A stretch of 64,000 nucleotides of DNA from Isoetes taiwanensis (GCA_021234155.1 JAJEKV010000309.1:62001-126000); one strand, 5' to 3'. Positions 21,541-34,175 are shown, numbered from the stretch's first letter. Program-made: numbers and translations. The notes: generated from the sequence alone by a model not told the origin.

Positions 21541-23039
21541 TCTAAAGACCTCATTTGTAAAAGGGCACCGCCCAATTTCATTGTCCTTGTAACCATTGAA
21601 TGGGAATCCCCGGGGTCATTTGCATTGCTTTCTCGTCTTCCTTACTCGATTTTAACACCTTTGAAATCCTTGTGCGGGTTGTGTATCTCTTCCTTAATGA
21701 ACATCTAGTAGCAAAGGGAGTTGTGGGGCAAATGACACAATGCCACTTCAAGGAGATATCGAATGGACTAGTGGCGTGAGGTGTGGAGGAAGTGTTGAAG
21801 GCCACCATACCCTTCCACGGCCAACTCGGATGCAACCACAATAGCGAAGCCGGGGGCTCATTAAGTTCTCGGAGAAGTGAAGATGCTCGTGAGTAGATGC
21901 GCTAATGGCGTCCCAAACAAAAAACGTGGACGAATTGGGGAAGGAAACACAACCCGTGACAAGATATACCCTTCTTGAAAAGGATTGTGAGATATGGCAC
22001 TCATGCGACTCCATTATCATTTGGAAAGGGATTCATATCTTTCTTGGCCCCGATGATGCGGTTTGTGACCAGTTTACGGGTTTCAAGTTTGTGGAGTATC
22101 ATGGCGAAGGTTTCCCTCCCCTTTACGAAGTGAACATCCGTTGCGGGGGTTGCTTGCAGGTGCCGGGCGGGGATGCTTTCGTGAGATGGAGCAATCACCT
22201 CGACCGTGTTGGCCGGAGTAAAGGTCACCGGAGATATTGACTGCAGCACCGCAATGAGGAAGATATTGTGTCCGGCCCGGGGGCTCTGAGCATCGAAGCA
22301 CCCAAATTATGAGAAACAACATTACACTTTTCATTCCGACAACCGGGGAAGGTTGTTAGGCCACCAAAGCTTGCTTTCGTCTCACCACTCGAATGCTATC
22401 CTCGATTCTGGGGAGGACCTTGTGTTGCAAGAATAGGTGTTGCATCAGGTTCTCTAGGAATCAAGTTGTTAACATGCGAAAAGGAATTCCTTGCCATGAA
22501 ATCAAGTGATAGGGTTACTTTTGTTTATGACATGTTCGCCAACAACATGAAAGGTCGAAGAGTGGGGACGGCCTGGTCTTGCTGGGGAATCTCGTTCGCG
22601 AAAAGAGGCGTGGTACCTTGGTCTCGGGATCTCAAAAGTCGGGTATCTGAAATGGAAGGCCCAATTTCTTGAGGGTGCACGCAAGGGCGAACATGGTAAG
22701 CTGTGGCACATTGAAGCCTCGCTCCTCGGCGTTGGCATGTGAGGCCATGTTTTCCATGTTCATGAGGGAGAAGCGGTGAATCCTTGCCCCATGGCGGGGG
22801 GAGAAACGAGGAGGGATAGAGAGAATGTCGAGGAAGTTGCACGCAATGTTTACGAAGTCCAGCATTCTAGAAGAGGTTAATGCGAGAGGTTGTGGCATTG
22901 GATCGGCAAGAAGGTATCACCGACGGGTTTTCATAGAACGTGGAGGCGAGCTTCGGGACGTCAAGTATCGCATAAAGAAAATTGCATTCTCAAATGCGAT
23001 ACATGTGAGGTGATCCGCGAAGTTCTTGAAGACCAAAGA
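21541..23039. other. Decayed region, coding strand uncertain
   Basis: Both strands contain medium ORFs, for example plus 21905-22240 and minus 22632-22898. None has a recognised domain. By position it may hold the N-terminal exons of the plus-strand transposase that becomes recognisable at about 23100, but I cannot show this. Confidence 0.35.
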
Positions 23040-24940
23040 TGAAGGCGAGGAGGATGTTGCATGATGAAAGAAGAGCGCATAGGCTGGAGCGGGCCTGTGG
23101 TAATGTCACCGCAGTCTTGGTCGCGTGGAGATTATACTCCCAGGTATCCCGGCCAATATCTTTGTATTATTCACGACAAAATGGATCAAGCCAAAACAAT
23201 GATTCCAAAATTGCAACAATCAATGTGAAGTCTCTCCCGGAGACTTGACAGCTGAAAACGACATTGGCTCGGTGCATTGACTCATGGTCATGGGAATGGA
23301 TCCTATGGAAACTTTGCCCTACTGGACTTATGGCGGATGACTCTAACTTCCATGTAGGTTCTTTGAATAGCATCTTGAAGAGATTAGAGATGGGGAACGC
23401 AGTATCGCGAGGGAGGCCACTGTCGGTCTGAATCATCTGCTCAAAATGGGTCTCCTCATTCGCGAGACACAACTGCCTTGGAGTCAAAATTGTCACTATC
23501 AATACCGGCATACACGCTAATTTGCCACGAGCCACGGGGACCATCATTGAAGCCTACGCCCAAGATACTTTATTTGCATTTGGACAACGATCACAGACGA
23601 GAACAAGAATAGGCATTAGAGGTAATTTGAGATCTCCTTTTTGTCCCCATAAGAATCCTCCAATAGAATGAGTACTCTACATCAAGCGCAATTAATGCGG
23701 CATTAACAACTTCATTCTTTGTCGTTTTTTCCCTATAACTTTTTGATCTACTCATGAAAATCTTTGCGGCATTTGTTGCATTAGATCTTGAGAATGAAAA
23801 GATCTTTCAAGTGATATATGGTTATGATGTATTTCAATACAAGCCAATATGTGTTAACCTTAAAAATATGGTTTTTTGCTCTTTTCTTATATATTTACAT
23901 CCCAAAAGATATAACAATGGTTGTCATTAGAAAGATCTTGAGGAGACGAATCCATTGCCACAAATAGTGTTCGAATCGGAGTTTTTGATCAAAAGTTATA
24001 GTAGAAAAATGACACTGCAAAAGTTAGTTAGAACTGCATTAATTACTGCTGCCACATAATACTGGAATAAAATACACTGGAGCTCTTCTCTTATTGGACA
24101 GTTTCAAAAGCTGATGTGGCTTTTTAAGCATCCCTTAATGGGACAAAATGAGATCTCAAATTACCTCTAATGTATGTCTTCTCCTATCTTTCTTACCTAG
24201 TATATCTTGGTGTGTTTGAAGAGATTGAGCTAGGGTTCATGATGCCCGGTCACACACATGATGATATCGATGCCTTGTTTGGTAACTTCTCTACATCTTT
24301 AAAGAAGGCAGAGGTGCTCACAATGCCAGAACTACTGTATGAATTCCACAAATGCAACTTGAATACACTGCGTGCCCTATGTTGTTGACAAAGTTCGGAT
24401 TGGAAGGGTTTTATAGAAGGCTACATACCGGATGGGGATGATAGATTGTGAGTCATACCACCCCTCTAACTTTTGGATTAAGCTATGAATGGTGATTGGC
24501 CAGTCATGTATTACAAAACTAGACCCACTTACGGATTGGTTGCTGCTGGTGGAATAAAGATGTGGAAAGAAAAAGAGGGCGGGAAGCCCATGATGCGGTT
24601 GGATATCCTAAAATTTGCTTCCTCCCAAGAAATCGGTGAAGGACCTTGGCACTTGCAAAAGCAGTATCCACAAGCATATATTGCATTGGGTTGCTTGTTC
24701 AACATCTAACAAAGGTGCTCGAAGCTGCCAATCCCAGTGAGGAACCAAGTCTACCCAGCTAATTATGCCAATTGTTGGAAGAAGAGATGGAGGCCAACGA
24801 CTGCAAGTGACCGCATAGAAGTGGAGACTATCGACTACGCTTGGGAGCCATCAAACAAGAAGAAGATACCTAATACTATTAAGATACCCCGTGCATCTTC
24901 TTTGAGGCATATCAAAGCACTTCATGAGGATGTCAACTAG
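23040..24940 (+). pseudogene. DUF7869-type transposase-like gene, split by a MITE
   Basis: Motifs read in order with frame changes: DYTPRYPGQYLCIIHDKMDQAKTMIPKL (about 23130-23220), a LTHGHGNGSYGNFALLDL-like stretch, DSNFHVGSLNSILKRLE (about 23340-23390), ILYLHLDNDHRREQE (about 23560-23605). After the MITE come VFSYLSYLVYLGVFEEIELGF, MMPGHTHDDIDALFGNF and a C-terminal part with DWPVMYYKTRPTYG, ending near 24940. This order (DxMDQ-K, LDN-EN, GHTH-DID) matches the DUF7869-type proteins found with plant and animal DNA transposons. A nuclease role is inferred from the family; I did not verify catalytic residues. It is broken by several frameshifts and by the insertion at 23614-24172. Confidence 0.75.
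23614..24172. mobile_element. 559-bp non-autonomous inverted-repeat element (MITE)
   Basis: The ends are inverted repeats: CATTAGAGGTAATTTGAGAT at the left and its complement at the right, 23 bp perfect and then imperfect to about 35 bp. No ORF inside. Removing exactly 23614-24172 rejoins AATAGG to TATGTC and restores the transposase reading ENKNRYVF, so the boundaries are precise. No target duplication remains, which is unusual for a MITE. Confidence 0.85.
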
Positions 24941-26689
24941 TGTATGAAAATGAGTCATTCATCAAGTGTACTAAAAATGGTCCATAAATTGGGGTATTGT
25001 CCATAATTAATGAAATTGTGCTTATATTCAAGCATTTCAACAATGCAGAAAGGTAATTTGCATGCAACAGAGCATTTCGAAATTCTTCCGAGGTGTAGCA
25101 GAGGTGCTTAAAATGCTATTACAAGCAGCATTGCTCTGCTCAGAATCGAAAGGCCTTTGATTCCTCGGTTTTTTCGCAAATGGGTTTCTGTCGGATCTTC
25201 AAGAAGGCTCCTGCCTCAATTTTCTTATGCTATGATGAAGACGATGCATGCCTGCTACCATGCCGGTTTGCTTTCTTGTGGATGCCTAAGACATCAAGTT
25301 GAATCCGATGCAAGTTGATTCTTAGATTTACAAACCTAATTCGATTTTATCCTTTGCGATTTCGGCAGCGAGTGGGTCGTTCAGTTCACTTTCACAGTGT
25401 TTCTTTGAAGTTGTCCTTCTATTTGAGCTTTAACGGAAGCGCATTTCTGTTGAAGAAGGATCAAGTCGAGGTATGTCATTTCTTTCAAGACCACTTTTTT
25501 ATAGCATACCGATGCTTGGCCATTTCTCTTGAAGAAGGATCGATCAAGTTTTGCTCTATCAAGTTTTGCCAGATCCTCTTCCAAGGGCTCGAATTCTGTC
25601 TTGGTGGCAATAGGCTTTGCTTCAAAACATGTTTGCAATGAAACCGCTAATGCAATGTTCCGTTTCAGCTCTATTAATATCATTTGGAGGGAGTCATAAC
25701 ACCAACAAAAAAGATTGTTATATAGGTTTCACGGCGGGATGATTCGATTCTAGGCGCCTTTGGCTTATGGGACTCTCGGTTTTGAGGTATGCGGCTTGCT
25801 TTGCTCTATATTCGGCGTGAAATGCAGACTAATTGATGTGATTACGGTAATTTTGTGATTCGATTCTTTCTTCGGCGCTTTTGATTTTAAATATTGATTT
25901 GTATAAAAATTTTACTCTGTTTCTTGAATCTGCTGTCGGCTCTAAATCCGTCAAAATGTCCAAATCCGGTAAGAAATGCAGCTTCTTGGTATGATAAGTA
26001 ATTCTTGATTTGTGCAAGATTGATTATGGGTCCTCTATGACTTGGCAGCAAGAGCAAATTCTGGATTTTCCTATCATCTGGGTCTCGCTACCTTGGTTCA
26101 TGCAGTTTATTTAAATGGACGGTAATTGCAAGAGTAGCATTTGCCAGGCAGCAGTCTATAGCTGTAGTGATGGGGATGTGGAGCGTTTGATGGAATTTCG
26201 GGATGCTTATATGCTCGGAGCTGCTAGTCTTCTCTATGGATGGCAGACTCTTCAATTCACTATAATCTAAGCAGTTTGGACCCTGATCTCTTTCAGGTTC
26301 TAAACTGACCATGTGTACTGCTAAATTTTTGGTAAATGGGTCTGATTTGAAAGTCTCTTCACTTTTGTGTGGTTTGCTTGTCATGAGCTTTCTTTTTTAA
26401 AAATCAGTATGTAATGTAAGGTTTTGAAGCTCACATATTTTTTGCGGCCTTTCATCTTAGGGTGAAATCACACTATCGGTGATCAAAATTAATTATGGGG
26501 CACAATTAGGCATGCGTTTGGCACTGAAAATTTTGTGCCGCTCCATCCATATCACATTATCAGCGTCCAAACCAAAGAAATTTGTGCCACGCAAGCAAGA
26601 ACAGAGACCTAAACAATCGGCCATCTTGCTTCTATCATCCAGCCGAAACCTATCGATTTATGAGAAATCTGCCACCGATTTGAGAGATC
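24941..26689. other. No supported gene; coding-like fragments on the minus strand
   Basis: Minus-strand frames at 25381-25683 (contains FEPLEEDLAKLDRAKLDRS) and 26088-26384 (KPHKSEETFKSDPF) look protein-like but are unrecognised and lack clear splice partners. Otherwise A+T-rich non-coding DNA. Confidence 0.35.
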
Positions 26690-27035
26690 TGCCACCAGTT
26701 TTAACCAATAAATCACTGCAGGGCCGGATTTGAACCGGATTAAACCTCTCCTGCGTTTTTCTTTCTCAAAAATCCAGTGATTTGAACCGGATTAAAGCTC
26801 TTGTAGGTTTTTCTTTGACAAAAATCCAGTGATTTAAGAAATCTGCCACCGATTTGAGAGATTTGACACCAAATTTCAGCCGGATTAAAGCTCTCCTGGG
26901 TTTTTCTTTCTCAAAAATCCAGTGATTTGAACCGGATTAAGCCCTTCTAGGTTTTTCTTTGACAAAAATCCAGCGATTTAAGAGATCTGATATCGAATTC
27001 GAGAGATCTGGCAGCAAATTTGAGCCGGATTGAAG
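26690..27035. repeat. Tandem repeats of a 75- to 150-bp unit
   Basis: The phrases AAAAATCCAGTGATTT, GAACCGGATTAAAGCTCT and GGTTTTTCTTTGACAAAAAT recur four times with small changes. A longer period is marked by ATCTGCCACCGATTTGAGAG. No coding potential. Confidence 0.8.
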
Positions 27036-28402
27036 CTCTTCCGAGTTCCGTTTTTGCTGGCGCAAAAGGTGCTTTGGGAGTTTTCGCTGGCGCAGAAGGT
27101 GACGTGTTCGCCCGCCTAAAGTATGGACAGGCATTACTGCCCGTCCAAAAAATCGAGCGTGCCAAAACGCTGACTAGGCGTCGGGCACCTTAGATGTGAT
27201 AGGTGCAGCATGCCCAAAGTCCACATGTCACAAACTTGTTGGTCATTTATTTTTATTTTTTCAGTTTAGGCTGTAGTGTGATTTCAGCCTTATTGTATGG
27301 AATAAGGGAAATTCTCTTGAGACATATAAATCAGGTACATTCTAACTTAAGTTTAAGTATGAGTTATTCATTTTGCTGTGTACGTGAAGTTTGGTTAGGG
27401 TCCATTCTGGCTTATCTACCAGTAAGGTGTCGCCACGTGGCATACATTCTTTTCCGGAATGTCTAGTTCCAGTATCATTCTAAATTTTTTAGTTGCATTC
27501 TCGGATTTTACCTGCATTCTCGGATCTTACCTACTTGCATTCTGCTTTACATTCTAGTTTCTTGATTTTACTAGCTGGGGAATTGAACCCCAGTGAACCA
27601 TATCCTAGCAATAGATCAGAAAAGAGGATTTAACTGTGAAGCCTTCTTGAAACAGGAGTACATGTCATCTACTACCTCTGCTTCATTGCGCCGGCTTTGC
27701 TTTGCTTCTTGATTCCTTCATGGCAGATATTTTATGCCCTCCATAGGTCGAAAGGCATAGTATAACAGCGATAGTGCCTTTCTGATTAAGTGAAAGCATT
27801 TTGCAAAGAAAACTTATAGAAAATTTTCACAAAGACACGAGGCCTCGCTCTCGAATCGAGGCCAAGAGATCTTTAAAGCTGCCGGATCCGAGTTAAAACA
27901 CGAAAATAAAGGAATCCTTAGCCTAAAGATCACGGGGCGGATCAAGCGGGGGCTAAGTCCGGAAGAAAATACGGAAAAGGAAGCACCTGTAGGTAACGAA
28001 AGAAGCAGACAGAAGATCGCCAGGGAAGTATGTTTGATTCGATCTTTAACCTAAATAACAGCAAAAAAACAATGTAAAGAACTAGAAACTAACTATATCA
28101 AGCTACAACGCCTCATCTTAACCTGCAAAATGATCTATCGTCTTCATGGCGCCATAGCCATGGCCGGAGAAGAGCTGCTGCAAAGAAAAGAAAGCAAAAA
28201 AAAGCTTCAAAAGAAAGCAGGAGCCATCGCCATTGCAAGGAGAAAGCAAAAAGAAAGAAATCAAGTGCATCGCCACAGCCATCGCATGAGAAGAGCGTCA
28301 TCGCCGGAGTAGGAGTAGGGCACCAGCAGGGTGCCATCGCCATAGCCGGAGCCGTCGAAGCCGCCAGAATGAACCCTAACACAAACTTCACGTTAGGGTA
28401 AT
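27036..28402. other. No supported gene
   Basis: Mixed unique-looking DNA. The hydrophobic minus-strand frame at 28113-28391 comes from a compositionally biased GCCATCGCC / AAAGAAAGC stretch and is not supported. A duplicated phrase GCATTCTCGGAT lies near 27495-27525. Confidence 0.45.
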
Positions 28403-28490
28403 GTCATTTTTGTTGACATTCCCGTGTCAGCAGCGCCTATAAATTCGCTTGGCGTCGGCGGCGTTCCCGCCCGGAATGTCAACAAAATGA
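28403..28490. repeat. Inverted repeat, about 19-bp arms
   Basis: TTTTGTTGACATTCC at the left (about 28403-28421) pairs with GGAATGTCAACAAAA at the right (about 28472-28490) around a G+C-rich loop of about 50 bp. The loop contains CGTCGGCGGCGTTCCCG. Confidence 0.75.
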
Positions 28491-28550
28491 TTTTATCGCA
28501 TACAACATCCCTAATAAAGGAGGCCTTGGAATTAGAAATATTCTGGTTTA

Positions 28551-29160
28551 TTTGGCATGCTTACACAATGAATTTGAAAAATAAGTACCTAGCGACTTTC
28601 GTAGATGATTCTTTGAGCTTTTCAATGCATGCTCATGCTTGAGAAACACAGTTTGCTTGCTAAAGTTATGGCCATCTTTCTACGCGGCTGTAAAATTAGA
28701 ACAGCAAATGCATTTTGCTATATTTGGGCCATTTATAGTAGGAATTTGAAAATTGTGTGCCTAGCAATATTCTTAGGTCTTTCCTTCATCTTTCCAACGG
28801 ATACTCCTGCTGCAAAGATAGAGCTTGCATTTGAAAGTTATGTTAAAGTTCTTACAGACCAAATGAAAGCAGACCTTGGATTTAGAACTTTACGGTTTAT
28901 TTGACATGTTTACATGATTTTGAAAAATATGTATTTGGCAACTTTCATAGATCATTGTTTGAGCTTTTCAATGCATGCTCATGCTTGAGAAACAGAGTTT
29001 GCTTGCTGCAGTTATGGCTGTCTTTATACGCTAGCAATATCTGAAATTGTGTGCTAGCAATATTCTTAGATCTTTCTTTGATCTTTTCAACGGATGATCT
29101 TGCGGTAACGATAGAGCTTGCATTTGAAAGTTATGTTGAAATTCTTACGGCGAGGCAAAA
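28551..29160. repeat. About 360-bp imperfect tandem duplication
   Basis: Blocks such as TTTGAGCTTTTCAATGCATG, CTCATGCTTGAGAAACA and GTTTGCTTGCT recur at about 28610 and 28960, with shared flanks including GATAGAGCTTGCATTTGAAA. The second copy has internal deletions. No ORF is conserved between copies. Confidence 0.8.
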
Positions 29161-29299
29161 AGCTTCAAAACTTGGAAAGGTAAATTCGATTATGCTGTTA
29201 GGTCTCTGAAAATTCTAGAAGAACCGATTTTTGTTTTAGACACGGCTTCTATTCACGTTCATTGTGTCTTTGCAATAGTGGATCACGCTAGGGTGCAGT

Positions 29300-29890
29300 G
29301 CGATAAAGATTGTAAATTCCTCTTCGTTATCATTTGTTAGATAATAGCTACGGCTATGGTGGGTGATTAGACCGGTGTAGTAAAGATTGTAAATTCCTCT
29401 TCATATCAACTGTTAGATAATAGCTTGTGGGTCTTTAGATATTCAATGAAAAAGAAAGAAAAGAATGTGAAATGCATGTAATTAGCATGTAATCTACATC
29501 ATGCTTACGATTTTGGCTGGAAATAGTGCATGCGATAAAGAAAAAGCATAGGTATCACTTTCTTTTGATATATTCAGACTTTGTTTGGATTGTTGAGTTT
29601 TTGCTTTTGTGAATGTTCTCAAATCGCAATTTCCAATGACTTGATAAGCGTCCATATTTAATTTTGCATGGCATTTTTAACCCAATTGGTGCGAAGGTGA
29701 TGGGTATCACTTTCTTTTGATATATTCACACTTTGTTCGGATTGTTGAGTTGCTTGATAGCGTCCATGTTTAATTTTTGCATGGCATTTTGAACCCAATT
29801 GGTGCAAAGGTGATGGGTATCACTTTCTTTTGATATATTCACACTTTGTTCGGATTGTTGAGTTTCTGCTTTTGTGAATGTTCTTTGTCT
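29300..29890. repeat. Two short tandem repeat blocks
   Basis: At 29300-29430, AAGATTGTAAATTCCTCTTC plus GTTAGATAATAGCT occurs twice. At 29549-29890, a segment containing GGTATCACTTTCTTTTGATA and GGATTGTTGAGTT occurs three times. The intervening DNA is A+T-rich and non-coding. Confidence 0.8.
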
Positions 29891-30754
29891 GCAATTTCCA
29901 ACAGCTTGATTTTGCTCTCGTCCATTTGCCATCCCATTCTATCGTTGAAGTACGAGTCATGAATCGGGGAACGTGCCTACCTGATAGCGATAAATGGCTA
30001 CCTTACAAACAATGCTACAGCTAAATATTTGTTGGAGAAGTATGAATATAATTATGAGGAATGAAGCACAATGATAATAAAGCATTTTCCAACTTGAGCA
30101 AGAGATTTGGTTGACCTTCTATTGTAAAAACTCGAAGGTTTACAAAAAACAAACTAGCAAAAAAGATCAGCATTTGTAAAGCACAGATGCAATGTTTATT
30201 CCTTAACATGGCCAAAGCTATTTTGGTTGGATGGTTTACTTTTCAAAGCGGAAAAATCTACCCCTTTACCACCCAACATTGTAGGGCGCTCTGGTCCAAA
30301 GGGGAAAAATCTACCCCTTTACCACCCAACGCTCTGGTCCCGTTGCCCAATTAACTGTACCAGATGTTTAATTAGCCTATTCTGCCAACATCGAGAAAGC
30401 CTGACAGAAAATAATTCCTCAAAAATGCTTTACCTTGCGTAGATGGGTCTGACAAACCAGTATCAGATCTATTCCTTGGTCAATTATTTGCACATAAGCG
30501 ACATAATGAGACTAAGGTGATGGCCACGACAACTAAAACTGCAGCACCCACAACATAATTTCGAATGAATTCTAAATCAAAATATGCGAACTTGATTGCC
30601 AATTGATCTCCTACCAGCTATTTTTATCGGCACAATTTAGATCTTCATGGAATTTTAACAAAAAGGGGGCTAAAGATATTTATATCATTTATAGTGCGTG
30701 CTTTTCATATAGTCAACTTCATGGATACCTATATAACAATATACTTGTGTAGAG
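29891..30754. repeat. Non-coding DNA with a short duplication
   Basis: AAAATCTACCCCTTTACCAC followed by CCAAC occurs at about 30247 and 30306. The rest of the stretch shows no supported gene. Confidence 0.6.
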
Positions 30755-31213
30755 ATAAACCATTAACACACAACTACCATTAACATTATTAATACAAACC
30801 ATTGCATTTAACACATTTAAATTAAAATCCCCCTTAAACCCCCTTTGGTTTGGGTGCATATTCACACGGGGGGTTACGTAGGGCAGCGAGAGCCCCAAAA
30901 AATTTACAATACATGTACAAAATTAACACCATCAAGTACATCCTCTCAAACCTTATAGTATTTTGCAAACCTTAATATATAGTATACAAAAACTTGTACA
31001 TGCATACCCCACAAACGAGGATCGCTATGTACGATCCAGATCTTGGAATAAAGGGCAAATATGCCCATCCGACAGCTCTCGTTGCTCGGAGTAACCCCCC
31101 GTGTGAATATGCACCGAAACCAAAGGGGGTTTAAGGGGGATTTTAATTTAAATGTGTTAAATGCAATGGTTTGTATTAATAATGTTAATGGTAGTTGTGT
31201 GTTAATGGTTTAT
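30755..31213. mobile_element. Foldback element with 123-bp inverted arms
   Basis: The left arm 30755-30877 is nearly the exact complement of the right arm 31091-31213. Arms start ATAAACCATTAACACACAAC and end near CACACGGGGGGTTAC. Pairing continues imperfectly inward over GCGAGAGC / GCTCTCG. The 213-bp loop has no ORF. There is no clear target duplication. It resembles a foldback-type MITE. Confidence 0.88.
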
Positions 31214-31232
31214 GTTAACTAAAATTTTTTTT

Positions 31233-31247
31233 GGCCCCTTCGGGGCC
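31233..31247. other. Small G+C hairpin
   Basis: GGCCCC TTC GGGGCC, a perfect 6-bp stem with a 3-base loop, just after a T run and 20 bp beyond the foldback element. Its role is unknown. Confidence 0.6.
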
Positions 31248-32048
31248 TAAGGATGGTGTAGGGGTGTAGATATAGACATTACCTAATACTTTAATGATGG
31301 ATGATGTATCATAGCCTCACAAATCTAACAAACTAGAGGTGCTCAAATTATAAAAACAAAAACATTGCATAGAGTTAGTAATAATATAATTTATTAATAA
31401 TGAACAAATAGTTTGTCGTCTTTTCTCCAAGTTGCATACATCCATACATGCATATAGCTTTGCGTTACAGAAGCATTTATAATGGTAGAAAAGGCCTGAT
31501 TGCACAAGCTAGTGTCCTATCTTTTAATACAAAATAAAAAGAGAATTATGACACTAGCTAAGAACCGCAACAACTACAAGATTCTAACAAGAATCAGTCT
31601 GAACAATCACTAATCAATGTTGTTCATCGCTATAAATCAATGAGCTTATCCCTGGAACAAATTGAAGTGAGTAACTATTTCCATTATCCACAATAGAAGT
31701 CATGCAATCTCATAGATCGGACAAACAACAATGAGAAATAAAAGTAATACTGGAATCAAAAGATTGTAATAAGCCCGCAGAGTTTAAGTTTACCAAGACA
31801 GGCTTTCTGGCGTAGAATTACCAAGACAGGCTTTCTGCAAGCCTTCTAAACTCAACACCAAGTTGCTAAACAGTAAAATCTTGTAAACTTTGTGAACCCA
31901 CCAATTCTTTGCATCATCCACCATAGCTGAACCAGAAGCACATAAATCTAAAGTCCCTATGTCACATTTACAATAGCGACATATGCATCCATTTACGAAG
32001 AATCTCTACAACCCTTTGCAACACCATTACAGCATCTTTGATGCATCC
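31248..32048. other. No supported gene
   Basis: A+T-rich DNA. A short duplicated phrase, AATTACCAAGACAGGCTTTC, occurs near 31790-31840. Confidence 0.5.
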
Positions 32049-32606
32049 TCAACCACATACTGAAGATGTAAAACCACTTTTCAAATAAGCTTTGGCCAAA
32101 TCATTTGGGAGACATTGAAGGATATAGTACAGTGTAGACATGGCATCTTGGCATTTCTCCATCACATGAGGTGTCAGATTATGTCCTCCTTCGGACTGAT
32201 GTAACGTATGCTTCAAATCATTGCTAATAGTTACAGCAATCAATGTGATGTCTGGTGAAGCACTCTCTTGACACCCGAGGGTTTAGGCAAATTAGCCAAG
32301 GAGGCGCCCACTCCAACAAGAGCAAAGGGCCTTTACGCTCCACCTCCCGGCCCGTATTTCCCACAATATCTTTCAAATGCATCACATGACCCTTTCAAAA
32401 TGTAGTGGCAAGCGTGCAAAAGCATCCGGCATGGTTCGATGAATCGGTCTAGAATTTTTCACGAAGAAGCTCCATAGCGGCGGATAAACCAAGAAAAGCA
32501 AATCCATGATCAATGCCACTACATTCATTACGGTCAGAGCCATGGGATTGCAAATCGATCTTGTTATCATCATCTTCAACATCAACGCTGCAGTAAATGA
32601 ATGCAT
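32049..32606 (-). pseudogene. Unassigned exon-like fragments
   Basis: The minus strand carries protein-like runs, for example CQDAMSTLYYILQCLPNDLAKAYLKSG (32060-32150) and GLSAAMELLREKF (about 32450-32490), in different frames. They may be decayed exons of one gene or of several. No family is recognised with confidence. Confidence 0.35.
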
Positions 32607-32743
32607 TTACGTTTTGTTTTTAATCAAAAACATTACAGCCACTATTGCTTAAACTTGAATCCTAGATGACAATCATGCAATATATTGTTGAATTGCGAGA
32701 ATGTAAACAATGCCATACATACATGATGGACCGCGGTAGAAGT

Positions 32744-32950
<207 letters not shown>

Positions 32951-33129
32951 TTAGCCAAGAATTGAGTAGGTAAACAGTGCTTGCGAGGAATAGAACCAGC
33001 TTAAGGGAATCAACAAGAACTTTCAAGCCAGCTCCGAAGTGATTGTGTAAAAAGCGGCGAGCTCATGCAAATCGTGAGTTGCATCCATCTTCTGAAAGGG
33101 GCCGTCTTTGCACATACCCCTGACGAGCT

Positions 33130-33660
33130 CGGTTTGTGAGAGATAGCAAATCCATAGAGACCCTAAAACCCCTAAAATGGTCGACCCCTAAAGTCCCGAG
33201 CCTTGCATGCCTACTATTTTTTTTTCATCTTTCTTAACCTAAAATTAAGATACAAGGGTAAACGACCACCGTCGGATTGTTGAAGCCAACCCAAATCAAC
33301 GAACTAAAAAGCGCGCACTCTAGAAATACTATTTAGTATGCCTCCATGAATACAACGCCGAAATCATAGGAAAACCATGTGAAAAATCCGGTCAACTCAA
33401 TTTGCAGCGTCGAATCTTGAAAGTGAGATCTTGACCATAGAATCTAAAGGAATGTAGAAGAATATACACAGAATCTTGGGGAATCTAGAGGAATCTTGGG
33501 ATAAACTCTCATAATGGAATCCTAGAGAATCTTAAGGATTTTTCATATAATCTAAGGGAATCTAGAAGAATATACATAGAATCTTCGAAAATATATGCGA
33601 ACCATGGGATAATCTTTGAAATTATAGGGGAAATGTGTAGGCCCTAAATAATAATAAACT
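33130..33660. other. No supported gene; start of GAATCTAG-type repeats
   Basis: From about 33420 the sequence turns into irregular repeats of GAATCTAGAGGAATCTTGGG type. No coding region. Confidence 0.5.
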
Positions 33661-33669
33661 TGTATATCT

Positions 33670-34070
33670 ACTCTATATATGTTCCTATGTTTGTCGCGCT
33701 TATCCGACCGCCCGTTGGATATCCGACGACTGACGTGGCTTTGGGACGTATCTTATGGCCCAGATGGCTTGGGAGTTTATATATAATCCGTATAGACGCG
33801 ATCCTACGGTCCAGGTTGATCTGATCTTGACCGTCGGTCCGAGATCCTATGGCTCACGTTGCTTAGGGATATATCCTACGATGCACATGGCTTTGGGAAT
33901 TATATGTAATCGATCGTACGGTCTAGGTTATTCTTGATCCTGATCGTTGATCTGAGATCATACGGCTCACGTTGCTTTAGATATATCCTACACGATCATA
34001 CGGTCCAGATTGATCATAATCCTTGGTCCAAGATCCTACGGTTCACATTGCATGCTCGAGCCTTGGTATT
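33670..34070. repeat. Degenerate tandem repeats, unit about 130 bp
   Basis: Phrases such as GATCCTACGGTCCAGGTTGA, GAGATCCTATGGCTCACGTT and ATATATCCTAC recur three to four times with substitutions and indels. Short frames here are products of the repeat. Confidence 0.75.
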
Positions 34071-34110
34071 TTCAACAAATTTGAAGGAAAGGCTTTTAAA
34101 ATTTTTTATG

Positions 34111-34175
34111 TTGTTGGAGGGATTCGAACCCTAGTCATTAACCCTCCAGCTCCCCATTCTAACCACTAAACCAAG
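34111..34175 (-). repeat. tRNA-like relic with A and B boxes
   Basis: The minus strand contains TGGTTTAGTGG (A-box-like) and, 30 bp on, GGTTCGAATCC (perfect B box). The acceptor arms do not pair convincingly, so it is not a functional tRNA as read. It may be a tRNA pseudogene or the head of a SINE. Confidence 0.5.

Noticed and set aside
34111-34175. Functional tRNA gene
   Set aside because: A and B boxes are present, but acceptor and anticodon stems do not pair. Kept only as a tRNA-like relic.
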